DNA of 33,600 nucleotides. It comes from Acidimicrobiales bacterium (lineage in GTDB: Bacteria; Actinomycetota; Acidimicrobiia; Acidimicrobiales; SZUA-35). Positions 9,261 through 17,901 of this stretch are shown piece by piece. Position 1 is the first letter of the stretch. Each line of letters opens with the position of its first letter. The translations under genes were made by a program, and so were the position numbers. The notes under the pieces were generated by a model. It saw only the letters and a program-made list of their open reading frames with translations, was not told the DNA's origin and made no database searches. Location: contig JAHELU010000020.1 of assembly GCA_024644005.1 (NCBI GenBank), positions 1 through 33,600 of the forward strand. The letters run 5' to 3'.

Positions 9261-9893
9261 CTACGACTTGCTCGTCGGCTCGGCCTCCGGCTCGTCCTCG
9301 GCCAGCAGCCGGTAGACCGCCTTTCTGGCATCGGTGAGGATGCGGTTCGCAGCATCGGCCTGGGCTGTCGAGCCGGTGGCGGCGACCTGACGAATGGCGG
9401 CCCCGAGTTGGAACAGGGATCGGCGGAGGTTGGCGAAGGCCACACCGCCCTCGGATTCGAAGCGCTCCCACGGCGGTGGATCCTCGTTGGCCGCCACGGC
9501 TGCGGCACCGTCCTCGGTGAGGCTGAAGATGTTCTTGCCATCGACCGAGCGGCTGGCGATCAGCCCCTCGTCGGCCAGTTGCTGGAGGGTCGGGTAGATC
9601 GATCCGGGGCTCGGCTGCCAACCGCCACCAGACCGCTCCTCGAGCTCCTGCATGATCTGGTAGCCGTGCATCGGCTGGTCGTCGAGCACGGCCAGCACGG
9701 CGATGCGGACATCGCCCCTGCTGACCCGGGGCCGCCGACGGCCGCCCCGGCCGCCCCCGCCGCCTCGTCGTCGTCCGCCGGGGCCTCGGCGGAGTCGGCC
9801 GTCGGTGACGGACCGGTGTGGCCCGTCGTCGGGTCCGAGCTGGCCGAAATGGCCGGAACGGGCCCGGTGCACGTGATCGTGAAGGTGGTTCAT
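9261..9893 (-). CDS. PadR-family transcriptional regulator with Arg/Gly-rich N-terminal extension
   Basis: RGDVRIAVLAVLDDQPMHGYQIMQELEERSGGGWQPSPGSIYPTLQQLADEGLI is a classic PadR HTH; ATG 9893 preceded by CAGGAGAAG. Confidence 0.93.
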   Translation of the reverse strand: MNHLHDHVHRARSGHFGQLGPDDGPHRSVTDGRLRRGPGGRRRGGGGGRGGRRRPRVSRGDVRIAVLAVLDDQPMHGYQIMQELEERSGGGWQPSPGSIYPTLQQLADEGLIASRSVDGKNIFSLTEDGAAAVAANEDPPPWERFESEGGVAFANLRRSLFQLGAAIRQVAATGSTAQADAANRILTDARKAVYRLLAEDEPEAEPTSKS

Positions 9894-9973
9894 GTCAGAT
9901 CTTCTCCTGATTCTCAGTTGGTCGATCCGGTTCGATCACTCGCTGTCGGAGCGACCGTTGTTGGTTCAATATG

Positions 9974-9997
9974 AGTATCACGATATATCGTGATACT
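9974..9997. promoter_or_regulatory. Candidate PadR operator: perfect 24-bp palindrome
   Basis: AGTATCACGATATATCGTGATACT is identical to its reverse complement; lies between the divergent padR-like and M23 genes. Confidence 0.85.
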
Positions 9998-10086
9998 GCT
10001 TGTGCCAACACAGGGGTTGCAAATCGCGACAAACCGCTCCAAACTTCGACAGGCAGGTGGAGTCGGCCCCTCGTCCGGAGGTCGAC

Positions 10087-11592
10087 ATGTCGATCGATCC
10101 AGCTCCCCACCCGCACCAGCCGCCGCTCGACCGCAGCGATGCCGGTCGCCCGGCCTCGGTCGTCGTCGGCTCCGTCGCGGCGCTGTTGGCCCTCGTCGCC
10201 GCGCTGCTGGCTCCCGGCCCGGCCGCGGCCCAGCCAGTCGATCCCGGTACCGATGCATCCGGCGCCCTCTCGGCTGCGGGCGACGGCACCGACCCAGGTG
10301 ACCCCGCCGAGGTCGATGAGCAGGCCGATCCTGATGACCCAACCGAGGCCGATGAGCCGGCCGATCCTGATGACCCAACCGAGGCCGATGAGCCGGCCGA
10401 TCCTGATGACCCAGACGAGGCCGAGACCGCCCCGTCGGCCGACACGTTGGACTGGCCGGTCATCATCTTCCCCGTGGTCGGGCCGGTCAACTACAGCGAC
10501 ACCTGGGGGGCCTGCCGGGGCCCGGGCTGCTCCCGGGGTCACAAGGGAGTCGACATCTTCGCCGTGAAGCTGTCGCCGCTCGTTGCGGCCACCGATGGCG
10601 TCATCACGTTCGTTCGGCGCAGCGCCATGACGATATCGGGCAACACCGTCATCATCGAGTCCGACGACGGCTGGCGCTATCTCTATCTCCACGTCAACAA
10701 CGACGCCCCCGGCAGCGACGACGGCTCGAACCCACAGGGCTGGATCGTCCCCAACCGGCTCCGGGTCGGCGACCGGGTCAGCGCCGGCGACGTCATCGGC
10801 TACGTCGGCGACTCCGGCAACGCCGAGCGGACCCCCTCCCACGTCCACTTCGAGGTCCACCAGCCCGGCGTCGGAGCCATCGACCCGACACCGATCGTGA
10901 CCGAGGCCCAGCAGGCCGGCCGGGTCGTCTCGGTCGCCAGCCTGGCCTCGACAGCCGACGGGCGGGCCGAGTCCGCCCCCCTGGTCTCGGCCTGGTACCG
11001 GGCCCTGCTCAAGCGGGAGCCGACCGAGATGGAGCTCTTCGCCTGGACCGACCGATTCGACATCGGGTTCGCCACCACCGACGACCTGATCGCCGATCTC
11101 ACGATGGCCAAGCCGCGACGGGACCCGGCCGGCGCCGTGGTGCGGTCGTTCCGGGTCTCGCTCGGCCGTGTGCCGTCGCTCAAGGAGCTGCGGGCCTGGG
11201 AGCAGGAGTTCCGGGACGGAGCCGGTCTCGAGACGATCACGGCGGCGCTGATCGGGAGCAAGCAGTTCAGCGAGCGACACGGATCCCTGTCCGACGCCGA
11301 CTTCGTCAGGGTCATCTACCGCAACGCGATCGGGCGAGACCCGTCACCGGAGCGACTGGACGACTGGGTCACCCTGTTCGCAGAAGGCTCGCCCCGGGCC
11401 ACTCTGACCGAGTTCTGGGCGGACTCCTACTCGGTCAAGAACTCGACCTGGCACGGGCTCGAGGTGATCCAGTCGTTCCGGGCCTCGCTCGACCGACTCC
11501 CCTCCGACGAGGAGTACCGGCGCTGGGTGGCCCACCTCGATGCCGGTGGGCTGATCCCCGACGTGGTCGAGAGCATTCGGGCCGAGCGCTGA
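10087..11592 (+). CDS. Secreted M23 (LytM-type) metallopeptidase with C-terminal DUF4214-like repeats
   Basis: Signal peptide SVAALLALVAALLAPGPAAAQ; HKGVDIF and HVHFEVH (HxxxD and HxH zinc motifs); C-terminus has SLSDADFVRVIYRNAIGRDPSPERLDDWV repeats. An in-frame earlier start at 10000 is possible. Confidence 0.9.
   Translation: MSIDPAPHPHQPPLDRSDAGRPASVVVGSVAALLALVAALLAPGPAAAQPVDPGTDASGALSAAGDGTDPGDPAEVDEQADPDDPTEADEPADPDDPTEADEPADPDDPDEAETAPSADTLDWPVIIFPVVGPVNYSDTWGACRGPGCSRGHKGVDIFAVKLSPLVAATDGVITFVRRSAMTISGNTVIIESDDGWRYLYLHVNNDAPGSDDGSNPQGWIVPNRLRVGDRVSAGDVIGYVGDSGNAERTPSHVHFEVHQPGVGAIDPTPIVTEAQQAGRVVSVASLASTADGRAESAPLVSAWYRALLKREPTEMELFAWTDRFDIGFATTDDLIADLTMAKPRRDPAGAVVRSFRVSLGRVPSLKELRAWEQEFRDGAGLETITAALIGSKQFSERHGSLSDADFVRVIYRNAIGRDPSPERLDDWVTLFAEGSPRATLTEFWADSYSVKNSTWHGLEVIQSFRASLDRLPSDEEYRRWVAHLDAGGLIPDVVESIRAER
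10324..10431 (+). repeat. 36-bp tandem repeat, about 3 copies, encoding (ADPDDPTEADEP)n linker
   Basis: gccgatcctgatgacccaaccgaggccgatgagccg starts at 10324, 10360 and 10396, the last copy diverging at its end. Confidence 0.9.
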
Positions 11593-11644
11593 CCCGCACC
11601 CGGAACAGAGCAGTGGGCGGTCGGTGACCCCTGGCTGCACAGCG

Positions 11645-11670
11645 TCCTGCCGCTCGTCCGCGCGGCAGGA
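11645..11670 (+). terminator. Stem-loop after the M23 gene (possible terminator)
   Basis: TCCTGCCGC-tcgtccgc-GCGGCAGGA: 9-bp perfect stem, 8-nt loop, about 53 nt after the stop at 11592; no U-tract. Confidence 0.5.
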
Positions 11671-11675
11671 CGCAC

Positions 11676-11757
11676 ACAGCCGCCGGGCCGGCGGCCAGAG
11701 GAAACAGCCGCCGGGCCGGCGGCCAGAGGAAACAGCCGCCGGGCCGGCGGCGGGAGG
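11676..11757. repeat. 28-bp tandem repeat, about 3 copies, each containing a GC hairpin
   Basis: ACAGCCGCCGGGCCGGCGGCCAGAGGAA begins at 11676, 11704 and 11732; the core GCCGCCGGGCCGGCGGC is self-complementary around a central G. Confidence 0.88.
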
Positions 11758-11835
11758 AACGCCTCACCGACCGTCAATGGGGCAGGCTGATGCCGGCGTC
11801 GTATCGCAGGGCTCGCTCTTCGGTACGGCGTCGGC

Positions 11836-12663
11836 TCAGCGACAGCGATTGGTGAGGGTGCCGATCCCCTCGATCGTGGTGACGAGCTCGTCTCCCGGCT
11901 TCAGGTACTCCGGAGGCGTTCGAGCCGCGCCGACGCCCCCCGGGGTCCCGGTGGCGACGATGTCACCGGGATCGAGGGTCATCACCCGGCTGAGGTCGGT
12001 GACGATGTCCACCGCGTCGAAGACGAGGTGGGACGTGTTGCTCTGCTGCTTGACCACGCCGTTGACCGTGGTCGACAGCGCCAGTCCCGAGCCGTCGCCG
12101 ACCTGATCGGTGGTCACCAGGCCAGGCCCGACCGGGGTCAGGCCCTCGAACGACTTCCCGGCCAGGAACTGGGAGGTGCGGCGCTGCCAATCGCGAACCG
12201 AGACGTCGTTGAGCACGCAGAACCCGGCGATGGCGTCCAGTGCCTCTGCTCCCTCCACGTTCCTGGCGGGCTTGCCGATCACGAGTGCGAGCTCGCACTC
12301 CCAGTCGATGCTGGTCGACACCTCGGGCGGTGGCAGCAGGATGTCGTCTTGCGGACCGACGAGCGCCCTCGCGTACTTGGCGAAATAGGTCGGATGACCG
12401 GGCGCCTCCCTGCCCATCTCCTCTATGTGGTCCCGGTAGTTCACGCCCACGCAGACGATCTTGTCGGGAGCCGGCACCACCGGCGCCAGATCGGCACCGG
12501 CCCGGGCCACGGTCTCGCCGCCGTCGGCCGCAGCCGCCGCAGCGAGGCCCCCCGGATCGGCCAGCACCTCTCGAACCGTCGGCGCGTCCAGCACTACGAT
12601 CACCTCGCCTTCCACCCGCCCGGCCCGGGTCCCGTCGTTCCGGCGAAGGGTCACCAACTCCAT
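11836..12663 (-). CDS. Fumarylacetoacetate hydrolase (FAH) family protein
   Basis: KIVCVGVNYRDHIEEMG, DWECELALVIGK, FCVLNDVSVRDWQ, GDIVATGTPGGVG; ATG at 12663. Confidence 0.93.
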   Translation of the reverse strand: MELVTLRRNDGTRAGRVEGEVIVVLDAPTVREVLADPGGLAAAAAADGGETVARAGADLAPVVPAPDKIVCVGVNYRDHIEEMGREAPGHPTYFAKYARALVGPQDDILLPPPEVSTSIDWECELALVIGKPARNVEGAEALDAIAGFCVLNDVSVRDWQRRTSQFLAGKSFEGLTPVGPGLVTTDQVGDGSGLALSTTVNGVVKQQSNTSHLVFDAVDIVTDLSRVMTLDPGDIVATGTPGGVGAARTPPEYLKPGDELVTTIEGIGTLTNRCR

Positions 12664-12787
12664 AGACGCCCGATCGTAGCTCGACCGCCGCGACGCGGCG
12701 CTTCGAACCGGACTCCAGCCTGTGCGATCATGACCCGGGACACCGGACCCCACCCAAACGGCGCCACCGCAGACGGAGGCAGCACCG

Positions 12788-14092
12788 ATGGCACACAGGA
12801 TCGCCGACAGCCTTGCGGACAAGGGCCCCCACTTCCACCGGGCCGGGACCGAGCTGCATCATCTCGAGCTCGGACCGGGCCCGGCCCTGGAGGCGGAGTG
12901 GCAAGCGGCCGGGCTGACGCTCCCCGACCTGCCGGCGATGCGGAGCTACCGGCTCGACCGGATTCGCCGGCAGCTGACACGCCAGGGCTACGACGGCATC
13001 ATCCTCATGGACCCGATGAACATCCGGTACGCCACCGACACCACCAACATGCAGATCTGGGTGATGCACAACGCCTCCCGGTATGCGTGGGTGGGGGCGG
13101 ACGGGTCGGTGATCGTGTGGGAGTTCTACGACTGCGACTTCATGAGCGGGCACAACCCCCATGTCGACGAGGTCCGCCCAGCGGTCGGGTTCACCTACTT
13201 CCTGGCTGGTCCCCGCTACGAGGAGAAGGCCAGGCGGTGGAGCGACGAGCTCGTCGAGGTGATCGGCGAGCACTGCGGGGCGGGGGCCAGGATCGCGATC
13301 GACCAGTGCCAGTACCTGCCATACCGGTACCTGGAGGAGGCGGGAGTGACGCTTGGCTCGGGACAGGAGGTGATGGAGTTGGCAAGGCTCATCAAGGGCC
13401 CGGACGAGATCCTGGCCATGCGCTGCGCCGTCCACGCCTGCCAGGCTGCGATGGCCGACATGCTGGCGGCCTTCAGGCCAGGCATGACCGAGCGCGAGCT
13501 CTGGGCCCTGCTCCACGCCGGGAACATCCGCCGGGCCGGGGAGTGGATCGAGACCCAGATCTTGGCCTCGGGGCCGAGGACCAATCCGTGGATGCAGGAG
13601 GCCAGCAGTCGGGTGATCGAGTCGGGAGACCTGGTCGGCTACGACACCGACCTGGTGGGGGCATACGGCATGATGGTCGACATCTCCAGGACCTGGATCG
13701 CCGGCGACGTGCCGCCGACACCGGCCCAGGCCTCGGTCTTCGATCTGGCCCTGGAGCAGATCCTCCGCAATGGCGAGCTGCTCAGACCGGGGACCGAGTT
13801 CCGGGATCTGACCCACAAGGCCTGGACGCCTCCGATCGAGGACTACCGCCACTACTGCGTGCTGTACCACGGGGTCGGCCAGTGCGACGAGTACCCCGAG
13901 ATCTGCTTCCCCGAGCACTGGGACGACCTCGGGTTCGATGGCGAACTCGAGCCCGGCATGGTCCTGACCTGCGAAGCCTACGTCGGGGCCAGGGACGGGT
14001 CCGGCGAAGGCGTGAAGCTCGAAGAGCAGTTCCTGGTCACCGATTCCGGCCAGGAGAAGCTCAGCACGTTCCCGATCGGGCTCACCGTCTGA
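12788..14092 (+). CDS. M24-fold protein resembling DMSP lyase DddP / Xaa-Pro peptidase family
   Basis: NIRYATDTTNMQIWVMHN, IKGPDEILAMRCAVHACQ, GEWIETQILASGPRTNPWMQE, YDTDLVGAYGMMVDISRTW, YHGVGQCDEYPE, VLTCEAYVG, KLEEQFLV parallel recalled Roseovarius DddP motifs. Confidence 0.82.
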   Translation: MAHRIADSLADKGPHFHRAGTELHHLELGPGPALEAEWQAAGLTLPDLPAMRSYRLDRIRRQLTRQGYDGIILMDPMNIRYATDTTNMQIWVMHNASRYAWVGADGSVIVWEFYDCDFMSGHNPHVDEVRPAVGFTYFLAGPRYEEKARRWSDELVEVIGEHCGAGARIAIDQCQYLPYRYLEEAGVTLGSGQEVMELARLIKGPDEILAMRCAVHACQAAMADMLAAFRPGMTERELWALLHAGNIRRAGEWIETQILASGPRTNPWMQEASSRVIESGDLVGYDTDLVGAYGMMVDISRTWIAGDVPPTPAQASVFDLALEQILRNGELLRPGTEFRDLTHKAWTPPIEDYRHYCVLYHGVGQCDEYPEICFPEHWDDLGFDGELEPGMVLTCEAYVGARDGSGEGVKLEEQFLVTDSGQEKLSTFPIGLTV

Positions 14093-14234
14093 CCCGGGCC
14101 GAATGGCCCACGAATCGCTCACAACCGCCGAGCATCGGCCGATGGAGCCGAGTCGGGGACGTGGCCAACCGGTTCGACCCCGGTCGTGCGCCCTGCCGGG
14201 CGCTCGAAGCTGAGTCGAGAGTTGGGTTTGAACG

Positions 14235-15287
14235 ATGGACTCCAGTGCAGTGGCCAAGGGATCGACGGTCCGGTCGTGGCCGTCACCGGCTCCGCTACGA
14301 CTCGTCGCCTGGGCCATCGTAGTCACCGCAGTGGTCGTCCTCCTCGGTGGCGCCACCACCGCAGCGGCCCAGTCGACCGAGATCGCGATCGAGAGCTCGG
14401 TGGACGGTGTCGACGCCGACTCGGCACCGGGCCCGATCCTCGAGCCGGGCGACACCGTCACGTGGAACTACCTGATCACCGTCAACGGCCCGGCAACGCT
14501 CTACGACCTCATCGTCAGCGACAGCAGTGGCCTGACCCCGAGCTGCGACATCGACGGCGACGGCAGCCTCGACGGCAGCAGCATCCACCCCGGGCCCCTC
14601 AGCGCCGGCCAGTCCTTCCATTGCATGGCCAGCGGCACCGTCCAGGCCGCCGGTACGGGGACGTTCAGCTCCGTCGCCAGGGTCGAGGCCTTCGACTTCG
14701 ACGGGGCCGGCGGCTTCATCGACACCGACCGGTCCCACTACACCCCGGTGGCGCGGTTCGCCGCCGCTCCCGGCATCGACATCCAGTCGCTGGTGAACGG
14801 GATCGACGCCGACGCGTCGCCAGGACCGTACATCGCCGAGGGCGCGCCGTTGACCTGGACCTACGTGGTCACCAACACCGGCAACGTCCCATTGACCGAC
14901 ATCGCGATCACCAACGGCGTCGGGGCGGCGGTCGAGTGCGCAGCACAACCGACCGGGCTGGCCGGGCCGCTGCCGCCCGGGGCGTCGATCACCTGCACGA
15001 GCACCGTTCCCGCCGCACCATCTGCGGCCGGACCCCAGTCCGAGACGGGGGCAGTGACCGCAGATGCGGTCGATCCGACGACCGGATCGACCCTCACCCG
15101 GCTCGAGGACCAGGACCCGCTGACCTACACCCCGGTCGAACTGCCCCAGGCGCTGGCCTTCACCGGCCCGAGCGACTGGGCCATCCCGGTCGGTGTCACC
15201 CTGGCCACCGTCGGCGTGGCGCTGTGGTCGGTCGCCGGGGCGCTCGGTCGCCGCCGCTCCCCCGCCGCCGGGGGCCCGATCACCTAG
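14235..15287 (+). CDS. Secreted DUF11-like repeat surface protein with C-terminal LAxTG sorting signal
   Basis: Signal peptide at the N-terminus; two repeats (SVDGVDADSAPGPILEPGDTVTWNYLI and LVNGIDADASPGPYIAEGAPLTWTYVV); C-terminus LAFTG, hydrophobic helix, GRRRS. Confidence 0.82.
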   Translation: MDSSAVAKGSTVRSWPSPAPLRLVAWAIVVTAVVVLLGGATTAAAQSTEIAIESSVDGVDADSAPGPILEPGDTVTWNYLITVNGPATLYDLIVSDSSGLTPSCDIDGDGSLDGSSIHPGPLSAGQSFHCMASGTVQAAGTGTFSSVARVEAFDFDGAGGFIDTDRSHYTPVARFAAAPGIDIQSLVNGIDADASPGPYIAEGAPLTWTYVVTNTGNVPLTDIAITNGVGAAVECAAQPTGLAGPLPPGASITCTSTVPAAPSAAGPQSETGAVTADAVDPTTGSTLTRLEDQDPLTYTPVELPQALAFTGPSDWAIPVGVTLATVGVALWSVAGALGRRRSPAAGGPIT

Positions 15288-15355
15288 CAGCACCCCCAGC
15301 CCGCCAGCCAGCCGAGCCGCCCAGCCAGCGCGGCGACGACGAACGGAATCGCACC

Positions 15356-15390
15356 ACCGCCCCGACCTCGGTCGGGGCGGTGCTCGTTTT
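15356..15390 (+). terminator. Rho-independent terminator
   Basis: ACCGCCCCGACC-tc-GGTCGGGGCGGT perfect inverted repeat followed by gctcgTTTT; about 70 bp after the LAxTG gene stop. Confidence 0.85.
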
Positions 15391-15582
15391 GCGCGAGAGC
15401 TCCGATCGACGGGCGCAAGGGCCGGATGACCAGTCGGGATCGGGTGCCCCGGGATGGTTGCCCAACCGGCGGTAGACCGCCCGGTCGATCACCGCTGAGC
15501 AGCCGTTCCGGGTTGGGCGAGTTCACCCTTCGAGCCCTCGGAGCCGGACCGTACGTTCTGGCTCCGAAAGGCGGTTTCGGAG

Positions 15583-17883
15583 ATGACCACTACACGGCGG
15601 AAGGGACGGCTCGCGCCGTCATTGGCGGCGTTGGTCCTGAGCGCCACGACGTTCTCGACCATGACGATCACCGGTGTCGAGCCGGCGGCAGCTGCACCGA
15701 TCGACCTCGACGACGGCGGCCAGTGGGGTCCGGTCGAGGACTGGCCGATGGTCGGCATCCATGCCGCCCTCGACAGGAACGGCAGGGTGGTCACCTATGG
15801 AACCAACGCCGACGGCACCCAGACCGGCAAGTTCATCTACGACATCTGGACCCCGAACCAGTCGGCGGCGGCCGGCCACAACACACTGGCCAACACCACG
15901 AACACCGACCTGTTCTGCAGCCTGCAGCTGAACCGAGCCGACACCGGCGACATGATCCTGTTCGGCGGCGACAACTGGACGGGAGCGGTCACCAACAACC
16001 GGGGCAACGCCGACATCAACTCGCTCAGTGCCGCCACCGGCCAGCTGTCCCAGTTGCCGGGCATGAACAGGGCCCGCTGGTACGCCACCGGCACCACGCT
16101 GCCCGACGGCTCGATCTTCGTCCAGGGCGGCCTGGACGGTGAGGACTTCCCCGAGCACTGGACGCCGGAGAACGGCGCGGAGCTGTTGCCGCTCGACACG
16201 TCGGGCCTGGACTGGTACTACCCACGCAACTTCGTGATCCCCGACGGGCGGATCTTCGGGATAGACACCGACGGCAACATGTTCTTCGTCTCCGAGCAGG
16301 TCGACTCGCTCCAGGTGGTCGGACAGCTCGGCGAGGAGCACTGGGGCCAGACCACGACGGCGGTGATGTTCGAGCCGGGCAAGATCCTGTTCTTCGGCGG
16401 CTCGACCCGCAAGGCACTCGTCATCGATGTGACCAGCGGCAATCCGGTGGTCACCCAGACCGGCTCGATCAGCGGCATCCGGCACTGGGTCAACGGCACC
16501 CTGCTGCCGGACGGTCGAGTACTGGCCACCGGCGGCTCGGTCAAGGACTCGACCGCCTTCTTCTATGACCCGATCGAGACCTACGGGTCGAACATGTCGG
16601 CCGAGATCTGGGATCCGAGGACCGGTCAGTGGACGGTCCGCGACCAGGGCCAGGTCCCGAGGCTCTACCACTCGACCGCGCTCCTGCTGCCCGACGGACG
16701 GATCCTGTCGGCAGGGGGTGGGGCGCCCGGGCCGATCGTCAACACCGATGCCGAGCTCTACTCCCCCGACTACCTGGTTGCCGCCAACGGTCAGCCGACG
16801 CCGCGGCTGACCATCACGGGCCTGTCGAGCACAGAGCTGGCGGCCGGCCAGCAAGTGACGGTCGGGGTGTCGGCCGGCGCCGACGTGGCCCGGGTCACGC
16901 TGGTCAAGAGCGGCTCGGTGACCCACTCGTTCAACATGGACCAGCGATTCGTCGAGCTGCCGTTCGACACCGCCGGCGATACCGTCACTGCGACGTTGCC
17001 GGTCAACGACGCCACGATCACGCCCGGCTTCTACCTCCTCTCCGTCCTCGACGAGAACGACATCCCCTCGGAGTCCGAGATCGTCCACGTGACGGTGCCG
17101 AGCCCGGACCAGCTGAACAGCATCATCGACGGTCAGGTGGTACGGCTCTACCGTGCCTACTTCCTCCGCGACCCCGACCAGGGAGGCTACATCTACTGGC
17201 GCCGATCGCTGCTGAACGGCATCGGCCTGGCCGCCATCTCGGACTTCTTCGCCGAGAGCCGCGAGTTCCTCGGCCGCTACGGCGACCTGTCGGACGCCCA
17301 GTTCGTCGACCAGATCTATGGCAACGTGCTCGGCAGGCCGGCCGACGCCGACGGCCGAGCCTACTGGATCGGCCAGCTGGCAGCCGGCGTCACCCGTGGC
17401 CAGGTCATGTTGGCGTTCTCCGAATCGAGCGAGTTCGTCACCAAGACCGGGACCGGTGGACTGGGCGGCGGCGCCGTGGCGCCAGCTCCGGTTCCCCCCG
17501 CCCCTGAGGTCCCACCACAGCCGGAGGGTGGCCCGGTCCAGCCGTACACGGCGGAGATCCACCGTCTGTACCTCGGCTACTTCCTGCGGGAGCCGGACGC
17601 CGAAGGCCTCGCCTACTGGACCGCCACGCGCCAGGCCGGGATCTCGCTGGCCGAGGTCTCGGAGCAGTTCGCGCTCTCGGTCGAGTTCCAGACCCGGTAC
17701 GGGCAGGCGGACGACCCGACCTTCGTCGATCTCGTCTACCTGAACGTGCTCGGCCGACCGGCCGACCCCGGTGGCCGGGCGTACTGGATCCAGCAGCTCG
17801 GAGCCGGCATGACCAGGGGCGAGCTGATGGTCGGCTTCACCGAGTCGCCGGAGAACGTGGCGGCCGTCGGCCCCATCGCCTGA
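15583..17883 (+). CDS. Secreted galactose-oxidase-like radical copper oxidase (AA5-type kelch plus DUF1929) with two DUF4214 domains
   Basis: Signal peptide; DLFCS, ARWYATGTTLPDGSIFVQGG, PRLYHSTALLLPDGRILSAGGG and VTHSFNMDQRFVELPF align with the galactose oxidase Cys/Tyr/Tyr-His/His segments; C-terminus has two modules like YGDLSDAQFVDQIYGNVLGRPADADGRAYWIGQL. Confidence 0.9.
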   Translation: MTTTRRKGRLAPSLAALVLSATTFSTMTITGVEPAAAAPIDLDDGGQWGPVEDWPMVGIHAALDRNGRVVTYGTNADGTQTGKFIYDIWTPNQSAAAGHNTLANTTNTDLFCSLQLNRADTGDMILFGGDNWTGAVTNNRGNADINSLSAATGQLSQLPGMNRARWYATGTTLPDGSIFVQGGLDGEDFPEHWTPENGAELLPLDTSGLDWYYPRNFVIPDGRIFGIDTDGNMFFVSEQVDSLQVVGQLGEEHWGQTTTAVMFEPGKILFFGGSTRKALVIDVTSGNPVVTQTGSISGIRHWVNGTLLPDGRVLATGGSVKDSTAFFYDPIETYGSNMSAEIWDPRTGQWTVRDQGQVPRLYHSTALLLPDGRILSAGGGAPGPIVNTDAELYSPDYLVAANGQPTPRLTITGLSSTELAAGQQVTVGVSAGADVARVTLVKSGSVTHSFNMDQRFVELPFDTAGDTVTATLPVNDATITPGFYLLSVLDENDIPSESEIVHVTVPSPDQLNSIIDGQVVRLYRAYFLRDPDQGGYIYWRRSLLNGIGLAAISDFFAESREFLGRYGDLSDAQFVDQIYGNVLGRPADADGRAYWIGQLAAGVTRGQVMLAFSESSEFVTKTGTGGLGGGAVAPAPVPPAPEVPPQPEGGPVQPYTAEIHRLYLGYFLREPDAEGLAYWTATRQAGISLAEVSEQFALSVEFQTRYGQADDPTFVDLVYLNVLGRPADPGGRAYWIQQLGAGMTRGELMVGFTESPENVAAVGPIA

Positions 17884-17901
17884 GGCCGGCCACGGCTCCG
17901 G

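Noticed and set aside
9895-11280. 461-aa minus-strand ORF with repeated GLGWVIRIGRLI
   Set aside because: The repeats are the antisense reading of the 36-bp tandem repeat in the M23 gene, not a separate repeat protein.
11676-11757. Possible CRISPR array (regular 28-bp repeats)
   Set aside because: Units are contiguous with no unique spacers and no cas genes nearby; it is a simple tandem repeat.
12028-14322. 764-aa plus-strand ORF
   Set aside because: Runs antisense to the FAH gene and out of frame with the DddP-like gene; no domain support.
15619-17562. 647-aa minus-strand ORF
   Set aside because: Antisense shadow of the oxidase gene; low-complexity Arg/Val/Gly composition typical of high-GC complementary frames.
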